Assembly (NCBI GenBank): GCA_964057225.1
Contig: OZ059897.1
Coordinates: 2,852,001 to 2,916,000, forward strand
Direction: 5' to 3'
DNA from: Auanema rhodensis
Lineage: Eukaryota > Nematoda > Chromadorea > Rhabditida > Rhabditidae
Length of the DNA: 64,000 nt
The number at the start of each line of letters is the position of its first letter. Positions within the stretch are counted from its first letter, which is position 1. Positions 50,195 through 62,900 of the stretch are shown in pieces. The position numbers were made by a program, and so were the translations under genes. Under the pieces are notes generated by a model. The model saw only the letters and a program-made list of their open reading frames with translations. It was not told the origin of the DNA and did no database searches.

Positions 50195-53100
50195 CTTAAA
50201 AATGCACCGAGTAATCAACTGATATAGGTTCACACTTATATCCTCGATTTTCACCCTGAAGAATTAATTTTTTCGTTGAATAACATTGTCCATCGTCTTT
50301 GCCTTGAAAAAAGAAATCTAAAAACTCCTACTTTTCGTGAAATTATTTAGAAATTTTTCGGGAAAATTTTTGTCACAATGTTTTTGGAAGCAATGTTGAG
50401 TGTACATGGGAACTCAGCATACACTAATGCATTATTTTTCAAACGATCATAACTAATTTTTGTATAGAGCGTTTCTCAATGTAGTATAGTGCATTCGATG
50501 CGGATTTTTAAGCTGCGTCGATCTGTGTTATCAGATTTGAGTTAGCTTGAAAATGCACCGAGATATCAACTGATATATGTTCACACTTATATCCTCGATT
50601 TTCACCCTGAAGAAATGATTTTTTCGTTGAAAAACATTGTCCATCGTATTCGTCTTGAAAAAAGGAATCTAAAAACATCTACTTTTTGTGAAATTATTTA
50701 GAAATTTTTCGGGAAAATTTTTGTCACAATGTTTTTGGAAGCAATGTTGAGTGTACATGGGAACTCAGCATACACTAATGCATTATTTTTCAAACGATCA
50801 TAACTAATTTTTGTATAGAGCGTTTCTCAATGTAGTATAGTGCATTCGATGCGGATTTTTAAGCTGCGTCGATCTGTGTTATCAGATTTGAGTTAACTTA
50901 AAAATGCACCGAGATATCAACTGATATATGTTCACACTTATATCCTCGATTTTCACCCTGAAGAAATGATTTTTTCGTTGAATAACATTGTCCATCGTCT
51001 TCGTCTTGAAAAAAGGAATCTAAAAACATCTACTTTTTGTGAAATTATTTAGAAATTTTTCGGGAAAATTTTTGTCAAAATGTTTTTGGAAGCAATGTTG
51101 AGTGTACATGGGAACTCAACATACACTAATGCATTATTTTTCATACAATCATAACTAATTTTTGTATAAAGCGTTTCTCAATGTAGTATAGTGCATTCGA
51201 TGCGGATTTTTAAGCTGCGTTGATCTGTGTTATCAGATTTGAGTTAACTTAAAAATGCACCGAGATATCAACTGATATATGTTCACACTTATATCCTCGA
51301 TTTTCACCCTGAAGAAATGATTTTTTTGTTGAAAAACATTGTCCATCGTATTCGTCTTGAAAAAAGGAATCTAAAAACATCTACTTTTTGTGAAATTATT
51401 TAGAAATTTTTCGGGAAAATTTTTGTCAAAATGTTTTTGGAAGCAATGTTGAGTGTACATGGGAACTCAGCATACACTAATGCATTATTTTTCAAACGAT
51501 CATAACTAATTTTTGTATGGAGCGTTTCTCAATGTAGTATAATTCATTCGATGCGGATTTTTAAGCTGCGTCGATCTGTGTTATCAGATTTGAGTTAGCT
51601 TAAAAATGCACCGAGATATCAACTGATATATGTTCACACTTATATCCTCGATTTTCACTCTGAAGAAATGATTTTTTCGTTAACAAACATTGTCTATCGT
51701 ATTCGTCTTGAAAAAAGGAATCTAAAAACATCTACTTTTTGTGAAATTATTTAGAAATTTTTCGGGAAAATTTTTGTCAAAATGTTTTTGGAAGCAATGT
51801 TGAGTGTACATGGGAACTCAACATACACTAATGCATTATTTTTCAAACGATCATAACTAATTTTTGTATGGAGCGTTTCTCAATGTAGTATAGTGCATTC
51901 GATGCGGATTTTTAAGCTGCGTTGATCTGTGTTATCAGATTTGCGCTAGCTCAAAAATGCACCGAGTAATCAACTGATATAGGTTCACACTTATATCCTC
52001 GATTTTCACCCTGAAGAATTAATTTTTTCGTTGAATAACATTGTCCATCGTCTTTGCCTTGAAAAAAGAAATTTAAAAACTCCTACTTTTTGTGAAATTA
52101 TTTAGAAATTTTTCGGGAAAATTTTTGTCACAATGTTTTTGGAAGCAATGTTGAGTGTACATGGGAACTCAACATACACTAATGCATTATTTTTCAAACG
52201 ATCATAACTAATTTTTGTATGGAGCGTTTCTCAATGTAGTATAGTGCATTCGATGCGGATTTTTAAGCTGCGTTGATCTGTGTTATCAGATTTGCGCTAG
52301 CTCAAAAATGCACCGAGTAATCAACTGATATAGGTTCACACTTATATCCTCGATTTTCACCCTGAAGAATTAATTTTTTCGTTGAATAACATTGTCCATC
52401 GTCTTTGCCTTGAAAAAAAAAATCTAAAAACTCCTACTTTTTGTGAAATTATTTAGAAATTTTTCGGGAAAATTTTTGTCAAAATGTTTTTGGAAGCAAT
52501 GTTGAGTGTACATGGGAACTCAACATACACTAATGCATTATTTTTCAAACGATCATAACTAATTTTTGTATAGAGCGTTTCTCAATGTAGTATAGTGCAT
52601 TCGATGCGGATTTTTAAGCTGCGTCGATCTGTGTTATCAGATTTGAGTTAGCTTAAAAATGCACCGAGATATCAACTGATATATGTTCACACTTATATCC
52701 TCGATTTTCACCCTGAAGAAATGATTTTTTCGTTGAAAAACATTGTCCATCGTATTCGTCTTGAAAAAAAGAATCTAAAAACATCTACTTTTTGTGAAAT
52801 TATTCAGAAAATTTTCGGGAAAATTTTTGTCAAAATGTTTTTGGAAGCAATGTTGAGTGTACATGGGAACTCAACATACACTAATGCATTATTTTTCAAA
52901 CGATCATAACTAATTTTTGTATAGAGCGTTTCTCAATGTAGTATAGTGCATTCGATGCGGATTTTTAAGCTGCGTCGATCTGTGTTATCAGATTTGCGCT
53001 AGCTCAAAAATGCACCGAGTAATCAACTGATATAGGTTCACACTTATATCCTCGATTTTCACCCTGAAGAATTAATTTTTTCGTTGAATAACATTGTCCA

Positions 53101-53704
53101 TCATCTTTGCCTTGAAAAAAGAAATCTAAAAACTCCTACTTTTTGTGAAATTATTTAGAAATTTTTCGGGAAAATTTTTGTCACAATGTTTTTGGAAGCA
53201 ATGTTGAGTGTACATGGGAACTCAGCATACACTAATGCATTATTTTTCAAACGATCATAACTAATTTTTGTATAGAACGTTTCTCAATGTAGTATAGTTC
53301 ATTCGATGCGGATTTTTAAGCTGCGTCGATCTGTGTTATCAGATTTGAGTTAGCTTAAAAATGCACCGAGATATCAACTGATATATGTTCACACTTATAT
53401 CCTCGATTTTCACCCTGAAGAATTAATTTTTTCGTTGAATAACATTGTCCATCGTCTTTGCCTTGAAAAAAGAAATCTAAAAACTCCTACTTTTTGTGAA
53501 ATTATTTAGAAATTTTTCGGGAAAATTTTTGTCACAATGTTTTTGGAAGCAATGTTGAGTGTACATGGGAACTCAGCATACACTAATGCATTATTTTTCA
53601 AACGATCATAACTAATTTTTGTATAGAGCGTTTCTCAATGTAGTATAGTGCATTCGATGCGGATTTTTAAGCTGCGTCGATCTGTGTTATCAGATTTGAG
53701 TTAG
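50195..53704. repeat. Ten monomers with no clear local HOR
   Basis: Monomers start every 351 bp from 50195 to 53354. Adjacent 51950 and 52301 are alike ('gctcaaaaatgc', 'gagtaatc'), and 53003 has the same start. 51599 has 'cactctg' and 'gttaacaaacattgtc', a variant seen again at 58900 and 63112. 52652 has 'cagaaaattttc', as in the 4-mer. I see nothing but satellite here. Confidence 0.75.
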
Positions 53705-53917
53705 CTTGAAAATGCACCGAGATATCAACTGATATATGTTCACACTTATATCCTCGATTTTCACCCTGAAGAAATGATTTTTTCGTTGAAAAACATTGTC
53801 CATCGTATTCGTCTTGAAAAAAGGAATCTAAAAACATCTACTTTTTGTGAAATTATTTAGAAATTTTTCGGGAAAATTTTTGTCATAATGTTGATTTGAT
53901 TTGAAGATTTGAGTTAG
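53705..53917. repeat. Deleted monomer, 213 bp
   Basis: Normal to about monomer position 185-188 ('gtcataatgtt'), then a 'gatttgatttgaag' stretch, then the normal end 'atttgagttag'. A net 138 bp is missing, including the 199-226 dyad. The junction stretch can also be read as a diverged copy of monomer 323-340, which would put the 3' break at a shared 'gtt'. Confidence 0.92.
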
Positions 53918-54619
53918 CTTAAAAATGCGCCGAGATATCAACTGATATATGTTCACACTTATATCCTCGATTTTCACCCTGAAGAAATGATTTTTTCGTT
54001 GAAAAACATTGTCCATCGTATTCGTCTTGAAAAAAAGAATCTAAAAACATCTACTTTTTGTGAAATTATTCAGAAATTTTTCGGGAAAATTTTTGTCAAA
54101 ATGTTTTTGGAAGCAATGTTGAGTGTACATGGGAACTCAACATACACTAATGCATTATTTTTCAAACGATCATAACTAATTTTTGTATGGAGCGTTTCTC
54201 AATGTAGTATAGTGCATTCGATGCGGATTTTTAAGCTGCGTTGATCTGTGTTATCAGATTTGCGCTAGCTTAAAAATGCACCGAGTAATCAACTGATATA
54301 GGTTCACACTTATATCCTCGATTTTCACCCTGAAGAATTAATTTTTTCGTTGAATAACATTGTCCATCGTCTTTGCCTTGAGAAAAGAAATCTAAAAACT
54401 CCTACTTTTTGTGAAATTTTTTAGAAATTTTTCGGGAAAATTTTTGTCACAATGTTTTTGGAAGCAATGTTGAGTGTACATGGGAACTCAGCATACACTA
54501 ATGCATTATTTTTCAAACGATCATAACTAATTTTTGTATAGAGCGTTTCTCAATGTAGTATAGTGCATTCGATGCGGATTTTTAAGCTGCGTCGATCTGT
54601 GTTATCAGATTTGAGTTAG

Positions 54620-54825
54620 CTTAAAAATGCACCGAGATATCAACTGATATATGTTCACACTTATATCCTCGATTTTCACCCTGAAGAATTATATTTTTCG
54701 TTGAATAACATTGTCCATCGTCTTAGCCTTGAAAAAAGGAATCTAAAAACATTTACTTTTTGCGAAATTATTCAGAAATTTTTCGGGAAAATTTTTTTCG
54801 ATCTGTGTTATCAGATTTGAGTTAG
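54620..54825. repeat. Deleted monomer, 206 bp
   Basis: The 'gggaaaa' is followed by seven T and then 'cgatctgtg', joining monomer position about 177 to about 324. A net 145 bp is missing, again including the dyad. The 5' part ('aattatattt', 'cttagcc', 'acatttac', 'ttgcgaaatt') shows it came from the class found intact at 55741, 56794, 59953 and 61006. Confidence 0.92.
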
Positions 54826-55740
54826 CTTGAAAATGCACCGAGATATCAACTGATATATGTTCACACTTATATCCTCGATTTTCACCCTGAAGAAATGATT
54901 TTTTCGTTGAAAAACATTGTCCATCGTATTCGTCTTGAAAAAAGGAATCTAAAAACTTCTACTTTTTGTGAAATTATTTAGAAATTTTTCGGGAAAATTT
55001 TTGTCACAATGTTGATTTGATTTGAAGATTTGAGTTAGCTTAAAAATGCACCGAGATATCAACTGATATATGTTCACACTTATATCCTCGATTTTCACCC
55101 TGAAGAAATGATTTTTTCGTTGAAAAACATTGTCCATCGTATTCGTCTTGAAAAAAAGAATCTAAAAACATCTACTTTTTGTGAAATTATTCAGAAATTT
55201 TTCGGGAAAATTTTTGTCAAAATGTTTTTGGAAGCAATGTTGAGTGTACATGGGAACTCAACATACACTAATGCATTATTTTTCAAACGATCATAACTAA
55301 TTTTTGTATGGAGCGTTTCTCAATGTAGTATAGTGCATTCGATGCGGATTTTTAAGCTGCGTTGATCTGTGTCATCAGATTTGCGCTAGCTTAAAAATGC
55401 ACCGAGTAATCAACTGATATAGGTTCACACTTATATCCTCGATTTTCACCCTGAAGAATTAATTTTTTCGTTGAATAACATTGTCCATCGTCTTTGCCTT
55501 GAGAAAAGAAATCTAAAAACTCCTACTTTTTGTGAAATTTTTTAGAAATTTTTCGGGAAAATTTTTGTCACAATGTTTTTGGAAGCAATGTTGAGTGTAC
55601 ATGGGAACTCAGCATACACTAATGCATTATTTTTCAAACGATCATAACTAATTTTTGTATAGAGCGTTTCTCAATGTAGTATAGTGCATTCGATGCGGAT
55701 TTTTAAGCTGCGTCGATCTGTGTTATCAGATTTGAGTTAG
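54826..55740. repeat. Second, partial copy of the 1121-bp unit
   Basis: Monomers of 213 bp (54826), 351 bp (55039) and 351 bp (55390). The 213-bp member has the same 'gttgatttgatttgaag' junction as 53705. The fourth position, deleted in copy 1, is occupied at 55741 by the full-length parent class. Confidence 0.9.
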
Positions 55741-58700
55741 CTTAAAAATGCACCGAGATATCAACTGATATATGTTCACACTTATATCCTCGATTTTCAC
55801 CCTGAAGAATTATATTTTTCGTTGAATAACATTGTCCATCGTTTTAGCCTTGAAAAAAGGAATCTAAAAACATTTACTTTTTGCGAAATTATTCAGAAAT
55901 TTTTCGGGAAAATTTTTGTCAAAATGTTTTTCGAAGCAATGTTGAGTGTACATGGGAACTCAGCATACACTAATGCATTATTTTTCAAACGATCATAACT
56001 GATTTTTGTATAAAGCGTTTCTCAATGTAGTATAGTGCATTCGATGCGGATTTTTAAGCTGCGTCGATATGTGTTATCAGATTTGAGTTAGCTTAAAAAT
56101 GCACCGAGATATCAACTGATATATGTTCACACTTATATCCTCGATTTTCACCCTGAAGAATTAATTTTTTCGTTGAAAAACATTGTCCATCGTATTCGTC
56201 TTGAAAAAAAGAATCTAAAAACATCTACTTTTTGTGAAATTATTCAGAAATTTTTCGGGAAAATTTTTGTCAAAATGTTTTTGGAAGCAATGTTGAGTGT
56301 ACATGGGAACTCAACATACACTAATGCATTATTTTTCAAACGATCATAACTAATTTTTGTATGGAGCGTTTCTCAATGTAGTATAGTGCATTCGATGCGG
56401 ATTTTTAAGCTGCGTTGATCTGTGTCATCAGATTTGCGCTAGCTTAAAAATGCACCGAGTAATCAACTGATATAGGTTCACACTTATATCCTCGATTTTC
56501 ACCCTGAAGAATTAATTTTTTCGTTGAATAACATTGTCCATCGTCTTTGCCTTGAGAAAAGAAATCTAAAAACTCCTACTTTTTGTGAAATTTTTTAGAA
56601 ATTTTTCGGGAAAATTTTTGTCACAATGTTTTTGGAAGCAATGTTGAGTGTACATGGGAACTCAGCATACACTAATGCATTATTTTTCAAACGATCATAA
56701 CTAATTTTTGTATAGAGCGTTTCTCAATGTAGTATAGTGCATTCGATGCGGATTTTTAAGCTGCGTCGATCTGTGTTATCAGATTTGAGTTAGCTTAAAA
56801 ATGCACCGAGATATCAACTGATATATGTTCACACTTATATCCTCGATTTTCACCCTGAAGAATTATATTTTTCGTTGAATAACATTGTCCATCGTTTTAG
56901 CCTTGAAAAAAGGAATCTAAAAACATTTACTTTTTGCGAAATTATTCAGAAATTTTTCGGGAAAATTTTTGTCAAAATGTTTTTCGAAGCAATGTTGAGT
57001 GTACATGGGAACTCAGCATACACTAATGCATTATTTTTCAAACGATCATAACTGATTTTTGTATAAAGCGTTTCTCAATGTAGTATAGTGCATTCGATGC
57101 GGATTTTTAAGCTGCGTCGATATGTGTTATCAGATTTGAGTTAGCTTAAAAATGCACCGAGATATCAACTGATATATGTTCACACTTATATCCTCGATTT
57201 TCACCCTGAAGAATTAATTTTTTCGTTGAAAAACATTGTCCATCGTATTCGTCTTGAAAAAAAGAATCTAAAAACATCTACTTTTTGTGAAATTATTTAG
57301 AAATTTTTCGGGAAAATTTTTGTCAAAATGTTTTTGGAAGCAATGTTGAGTGTACATGGGAACTCAACATACACTAATGCATTATTTTTCAAACGATCAT
57401 AACTAATTTTTGTATAGAGCGTTTCTCAATGTAGTATAGTGCATTCGATGCGGATTTTTAAGCTGCGTCGATCTGTGTTATCAGATTTGCGCTAGCTTAA
57501 AAATGCACCGAGTAATCAACTGATATAGGTTCACACTTATATCCTCGATTTTCACCCTGAAGAATTAATTTTTTCGTTGAATAACATTGTCCATCGTCTT
57601 TGCCTTGAAAAAAGAAATCTAAAAACTCCTACTTTTTGTGAAATTATTTAGAAATTTTTCGGGAAAATTTTTGTCACAATGTTTTTGGAAGCAATGTTGA
57701 GTGTACATGGGAACTCAACATACACTAATGCATTATTTTTCAAACGATCATAACTAATTTTTGTATGGAGCGTTTCTCAATGTAGTATAGTGCATTCGAT
57801 GCGGATTTTTAAGCTGCGTTGATCTGTGTTATCAGATTTGCGCTAGCTCAAAAATGCACCGAGTAATCAACTGATATAGGTTCACACTTATATCCTCGAT
57901 TTTCACCCTGAAGAATTAATTTTTTCGTTGAATAACATTGTCCATCGTCTTTGCCTTGAAAAAAGAAATCTAAAAACTCCTACTTTTTGTGAAATTATTT
58001 AGAAATTTTTCGGGAAAATTTTTGTCACAATGTTTTTGGAAGCAATGTTGAGTGTACATGGGAACTCAGCATACACTAATGCATTATTTTTCAAACGATC
58101 ATAACTAATTTTTGTATGGAGCGTTTCTCAATGTAGTATAGTGCATTCGATGCGGATTTTTAAGCTGCGTTGATCTGTGTTATCAGATTTGCGCTAGCTT
58201 AAAAATGCACCGAGTAATCAACTGATATAGGTTCACACTTATATCCTCGATTTTCACCCTGAAGAATTAATTTTTTTGTTGAATAATGTTGTCCATCGTC
58301 TTTGCCTTGAAAAAAAAAATCTAAAAACTCCTACTTTTTGTGAAATTATTTAGAAATTTTTCGGGAAAATTTTTGTCACAATGTTTTTGGAAGCAATGTT
58401 GAGTGTACATGGGAACTCAGCATACACTAATGCATTATTTTTCAAACGATCATAACTAATTTTTGTATAGAGCGTTTCTCAATGTAGTATAGTGCATTCG
58501 ATGCGGATTTTTAAGCTGCGTCGATCTGTGTTATAAGATTTGAGTTAGCTTGAAAATGCACCGAGATATCAACTGATATATGTTCACACTTATATCCTCG
58601 ATTTTCACCCTGAAGAATTAATTTTTTCGTTGAATAACATTGTCCATCGTCTTTGCCTTGAAAAAAGAAATCTAAAAACTCCTACTTTTTGTGAAATTAT

Positions 58701-59952
58701 TTAGAAATTTTTCGGGAAAATTTTTGTCAAAATGTTTTTGGAAGCAATGTTGAGTGTACATGGGAACTCAGCATACACTAATGCATTATTTTTCAAACGA
58801 TCATAACTAATTTTTGTATAGAACGTTTCTCAATGTAGTATAGTTCATTCGATGCGGATTTTTAAGCTGCGTCGATCTGTGTTATCAGATTTGAGTTAGC
58901 TTGAAAATGCACCGAGATATCAACTGATATATGTTCACACTTATATCCTTGATTTTCACCCTGAAGAAATGATTTTTTCGTTAACAAACATTGTCCATCG
59001 TATTCGTCTTGAAAAAAGGAATCTAAAAACATCTACTTTTTGTGAAATTATTTAGAAATTTTTCGGGAAAATTTTTGTCAAAATGTTTTTGGAAGCAATG
59101 TTGAGTGTACATGGGAACTCAGCATACACTAATGCATTATTTTTCAAACGATCATAACTAATTTTTGTATAGAACGTTTCTCAATGTAGTATAGTTCATT
59201 CGATGCGGATTTTTAAGCTGCGTCGATCTGTGTTATCAGATTTGAGTTAGCTTAAAAATGCACCGAGATATCAACTGATATATGTTCACACTTATATCCT
59301 CGATTTTCACCCTGAAGAATTAATTTTTTCGTTGAATAACATTGTCCATCGTCTTTGCCTTGAAAAAAGAAATCTAAAAACTCCTACTTTTTGTGAAATT
59401 ATTTAGAAATTTTTCGGGAAAATTTTTGTCACAATGTTTTTGGAAGCAATGTTGAGTGTACATGGGAACTCAGCATACACTAATGCATTATTTTTCAAAC
59501 GATCATAACTAATTTTTGTATAGAGCGTTTCTCAATGTAGTATAGTGCATTCGATGCGGATTTTTAAGCTGCGTCGATCTGTGTTATCAGATTTGCGCTA
59601 GCTTAAAAATGCACCGAGTAATCAACTGATATAGGTTCACACTTATATCCTCGATTTTCACCCTGAAGAATTAATTTTTTCGTTGAATAACATTGTCCAT
59701 CGTCTTTGCCTTGAAAAAAGAAATCTAAAAACTCCTACTTTTTGTGAAATTATTTAGAAATTTTTCGGGAAAATTTTTGTCACAATGTTTTTGGAAGCAA
59801 TGTTGAGTGTACATGGGAACTCAGCATACACTAATGCATTATTTTTCAAACGATCATAACTAATTTTTGTATAGAGCGTTTCTCAATGTAGTATAGTGCA
59901 TTCGATGCGGATTTTTAAGCTGCGTCGATCTGTGTTATCAGATTTGAGTTAG
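55741..59952. repeat. 12-mer HOR, copy 1 (4212 bp)
   Basis: Twelve 351-bp monomers from 55741 to 59602. Markers in order: 'aattatattt'/'cgttttagcc' (55741, 56794), 'cttgagaaaag' (56443), 'gctcaaaaatg' (57847), 'gaataatgttg' (58198), 'ttataagattt' at the end of 58198, 'tatagttcattcg' (58549, 58900) and 'gttaacaaac' (58900). All recur 4212 bp later. Confidence 0.94.
56092..57144. repeat. Nested 3-mer (1053 bp)
   Basis: Monomers 56092 ('aaaaaaagaatc'), 56443 ('gagtaatc', 'cttgagaaaag', 'gaaattttttag') and 56794 ('aattatattt', 'cgttttagcc', 'tttttcgaagc') repeat the trimer at 55039-56091. The trimer at 53918-54825 is the same with its third member deleted. The next trimer from 57145 starts alike but lacks the 'cttgagaaaag' markers. 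Confidence 0.86.
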
Positions 59953-62900
59953 CTTAAAAATGCACCGAGATATCAACTGATATATGTTCACACTTATATC
60001 CTCGATTTTCACCCTGAAGAATTATATTTTTCGTTGAATAACATTGTCCATCGTTTTAGCCTTGAAAAAAGGAATCTAAAAACATTTACTTTTTGCGAAA
60101 TTATTCAGAAATTTTTCGGGAAAATTTTTGTCAAAATGTTTTTCGAAGCAATGTTGAGTGTACATGGGAACTCAGCATACACTAATGCATTATTTTTCAA
60201 ACGATCATAACTGATTTTTGTATAAAGCGTTTCTCAATGTAGTATAGTGCATTCGATGCGGATTTTTAAGCTGCGTCGATATGTGTTATCAGATTTGAGT
60301 TAGCTTAAAAATGCACCGAGATATCAACTGATATATGTTCACACTTATATCCTCGATTTTCACCCTGAAGAATTAATTTTTTCGTTGAAAAACATTGTCC
60401 ATCGTATTCGTCTTGAAAAAAAGAATCTAAAAACATCTACTTTTTGTGAAATTATTCAGAAATTTTTCGGGAAAATTTTTGTCAAAATGTTTTTGGAAGC
60501 AATGTTGAGTGTACATGGGAACTCAACATACACTAATGCATTATTTTTCAAACGATCATAACTAATTTTTGTATGGAGCGTTTCTCAATGTAGTATAGTG
60601 CATTCGATGCGGATTTTTAAGCTGCGTTGATCTGTGTCATCAGATTTGCGCTAGCGTAAAAATGCACCGAGTAATCAACTGATATAGGTTCACACTTATA
60701 TCCTCGATTTTCACCCTGAAGAATTAATTTTTTCGTTGAATAACATTGTCCATCGTCTTTGCCTTGAGAAAAGAAATCTAAAAACTCCTACTTTTTGTGA
60801 AATTTTTTAGAAATTTTTCGGGAAAATTTTTGTCACAATGTTTTTGGAAGCAATGTTGAGTGTACATGGGAACTCAGCATACACTAATGCATTATTTTTC
60901 AAACGATCATAACTAATTTTTGTATAGAGCGTTTCTCAATGTAGTATAGTGCATTCGATGCGGATTTTTAAGCTGCGTCGATCTGTGTTATCAGATTTGA
61001 GTTAGCTTAAAAATGCACCGAGATATCAACTGATATATGTTCACACTTATATCCTCGATTTTCACCCTGAAGAATTATATTTTTCGTTGAATAACATTGT
61101 CCATCGTTTTAGCCTTGAAAAAAGGAATCTAAAAACATTTACTTTTTGCGAAATTATTCAGAAATTTTTCGGGAAAATTTTTGTCAAAATGTTTTTCGAA
61201 GCAATGTTGAGTGTACATGGGAACTCAGCATACACTAATGCATTATTTTTCAAACGATCATAACTGATTTTTGTATAAAGCGTTTCTCAATGTAGTATAG
61301 TGCATTCGATGCGGATTTTTAAGCTGCGTCGATATGTGTTATCAGATTTGAGTTAGCTTAAAAATGCACCGAGATATCAACTGATATATGTTCACACTTA
61401 TATCCTCGATTTTCACCCTGAAGAATTAATTTTTTCGTTGAAAAACATTGTCCATCGTATTCGTCTTGAAAAAAAGAATCTAAAAACATCTACTTTTTGT
61501 GAAATTATTTAGAAATTTTTCGGGAAAATTTTTGTCAAAATGTTTTTGGAAGCAATGTTGAGTGTACATGGGAACTCAACATACACTAATGCATTATTTT
61601 TCAAACGATCATAACTAATTTTTGTATAGAGCGTTTCTCAATGTAGTATAGTGCATTCGATGCGGATTTTTAAGCTGCGTCGATCTGTGTTATCAGATTT
61701 GCGCTAGCTTAAAAATGCACCGAGTAATCAACTGATATAGGTTCACACTTATATCCTCGATTTTCACCCTGAAGAATTAATTTTTTCGTTGAATAACATT
61801 GTCCATCGTCTTTGCCTTGAAAAAAGAAATCTAAAAACTCCTACTTTTTGTGAAATTATTTAGAAATTTTTCGGGAAAATTTTTGTCACAATGTTTTTGG
61901 AAGCAATGTTGAGTGTACATGGGAACTCAACATACACTAATGCATTATTTTTCAAACGATCATAACTAATTTTTGTATGGAGCGTTTCTCAATGTAGTAT
62001 AGTGCATTCGATGCGGATTTTTAAGCTGCGTTGATCTGTGTTATCAGATTTGCGCTAGCTCAAAAATGCACCGAGTAATCAACTGATATAGGTTCACACT
62101 TATATCCTCGATTTTCACCCTGAAGAATTAATTTTTTCGTTGAATAACATTGTCCATCGTCTTTGCCTTGAAAAAAGAAATCTAAAAACTCCTACTTTTT
62201 GTGAAATTATTTAGAAATTTTTCGGGAAAATTTTTGTCACAATGTTTTTGGAAGCAATGTTGAGTGTACATGGGAACTCAGCATACACTAATGCATTATT
62301 TTTCAAACGATCATAACTAATTTTTGTATGGAGCGTTTCTCAATGTAGTATAGTGCATTCGATGCGGATTTTTAAGCTGCGTTGATCTGTGTTATCAGAT
62401 TTGCGCTAGCTTAAAAATGCACCGAGTAATCAACTGATATAGGTTCACACTTATATCCTCGATTTTCACCCTGAAGAATTAATTTTTTTGTTGAATAATG
62501 TTGTCCATCGTCTTTGCCTTGAAAAAAAAAATCTAAAAACTCCTACTTTTTGTGAAATTATTTAGAAATTTTTCGGGAAAATTTTTGTCACAATGTTTTT
62601 GGAAGCAATGTTGAGTGTACATGGGAACTCAGCATACACTAATGCATTATTTTTCAAACGATCATAACTAATTTTTGTATAGAGCGTTTCTCAATGTAGT
62701 ATAGTGCATTCGATGCGGATTTTTAAGCTGCGTCGATCTGTGTTATAAGATTTGAGTTAGCTTGAAAATGCACCGAGATATCAACTGATATATGTTCACA
62801 CTTATATCCTCGATTTTCACCCTGAAGAATTAATTTTTTCGTTGAATAACATTGTCCATCGTCTTTGCCTTGAAAAAAGAAATCTAAAAACTCCTACTTT

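Larger units (their letters stand above)
53705..54825. repeat. 1121-bp composite unit with two deleted monomers
   Basis: Four monomers of 213, 351, 351 and 206 bp (53705, 53918, 54269, 54620). The first three recur at 54826, 55039 and 55390 at an offset of 1121 bp, with few differences ('aaaatgcgcc' versus 'aaaatgcacc', 'gtcataatg' versus 'gtcacaatg', 'aaaacatctac' versus 'aaaacttctac'). The deletion therefore predates the duplication. Confidence 0.92.

Noticed and set aside
53828-54016. Minus-strand 62-codon frame across a deleted monomer (and 54949-55137)
   Set aside because: It is a by-product of the 213-bp deletion fusing two satellite frames. The two copies arise from the 1121-bp duplication.
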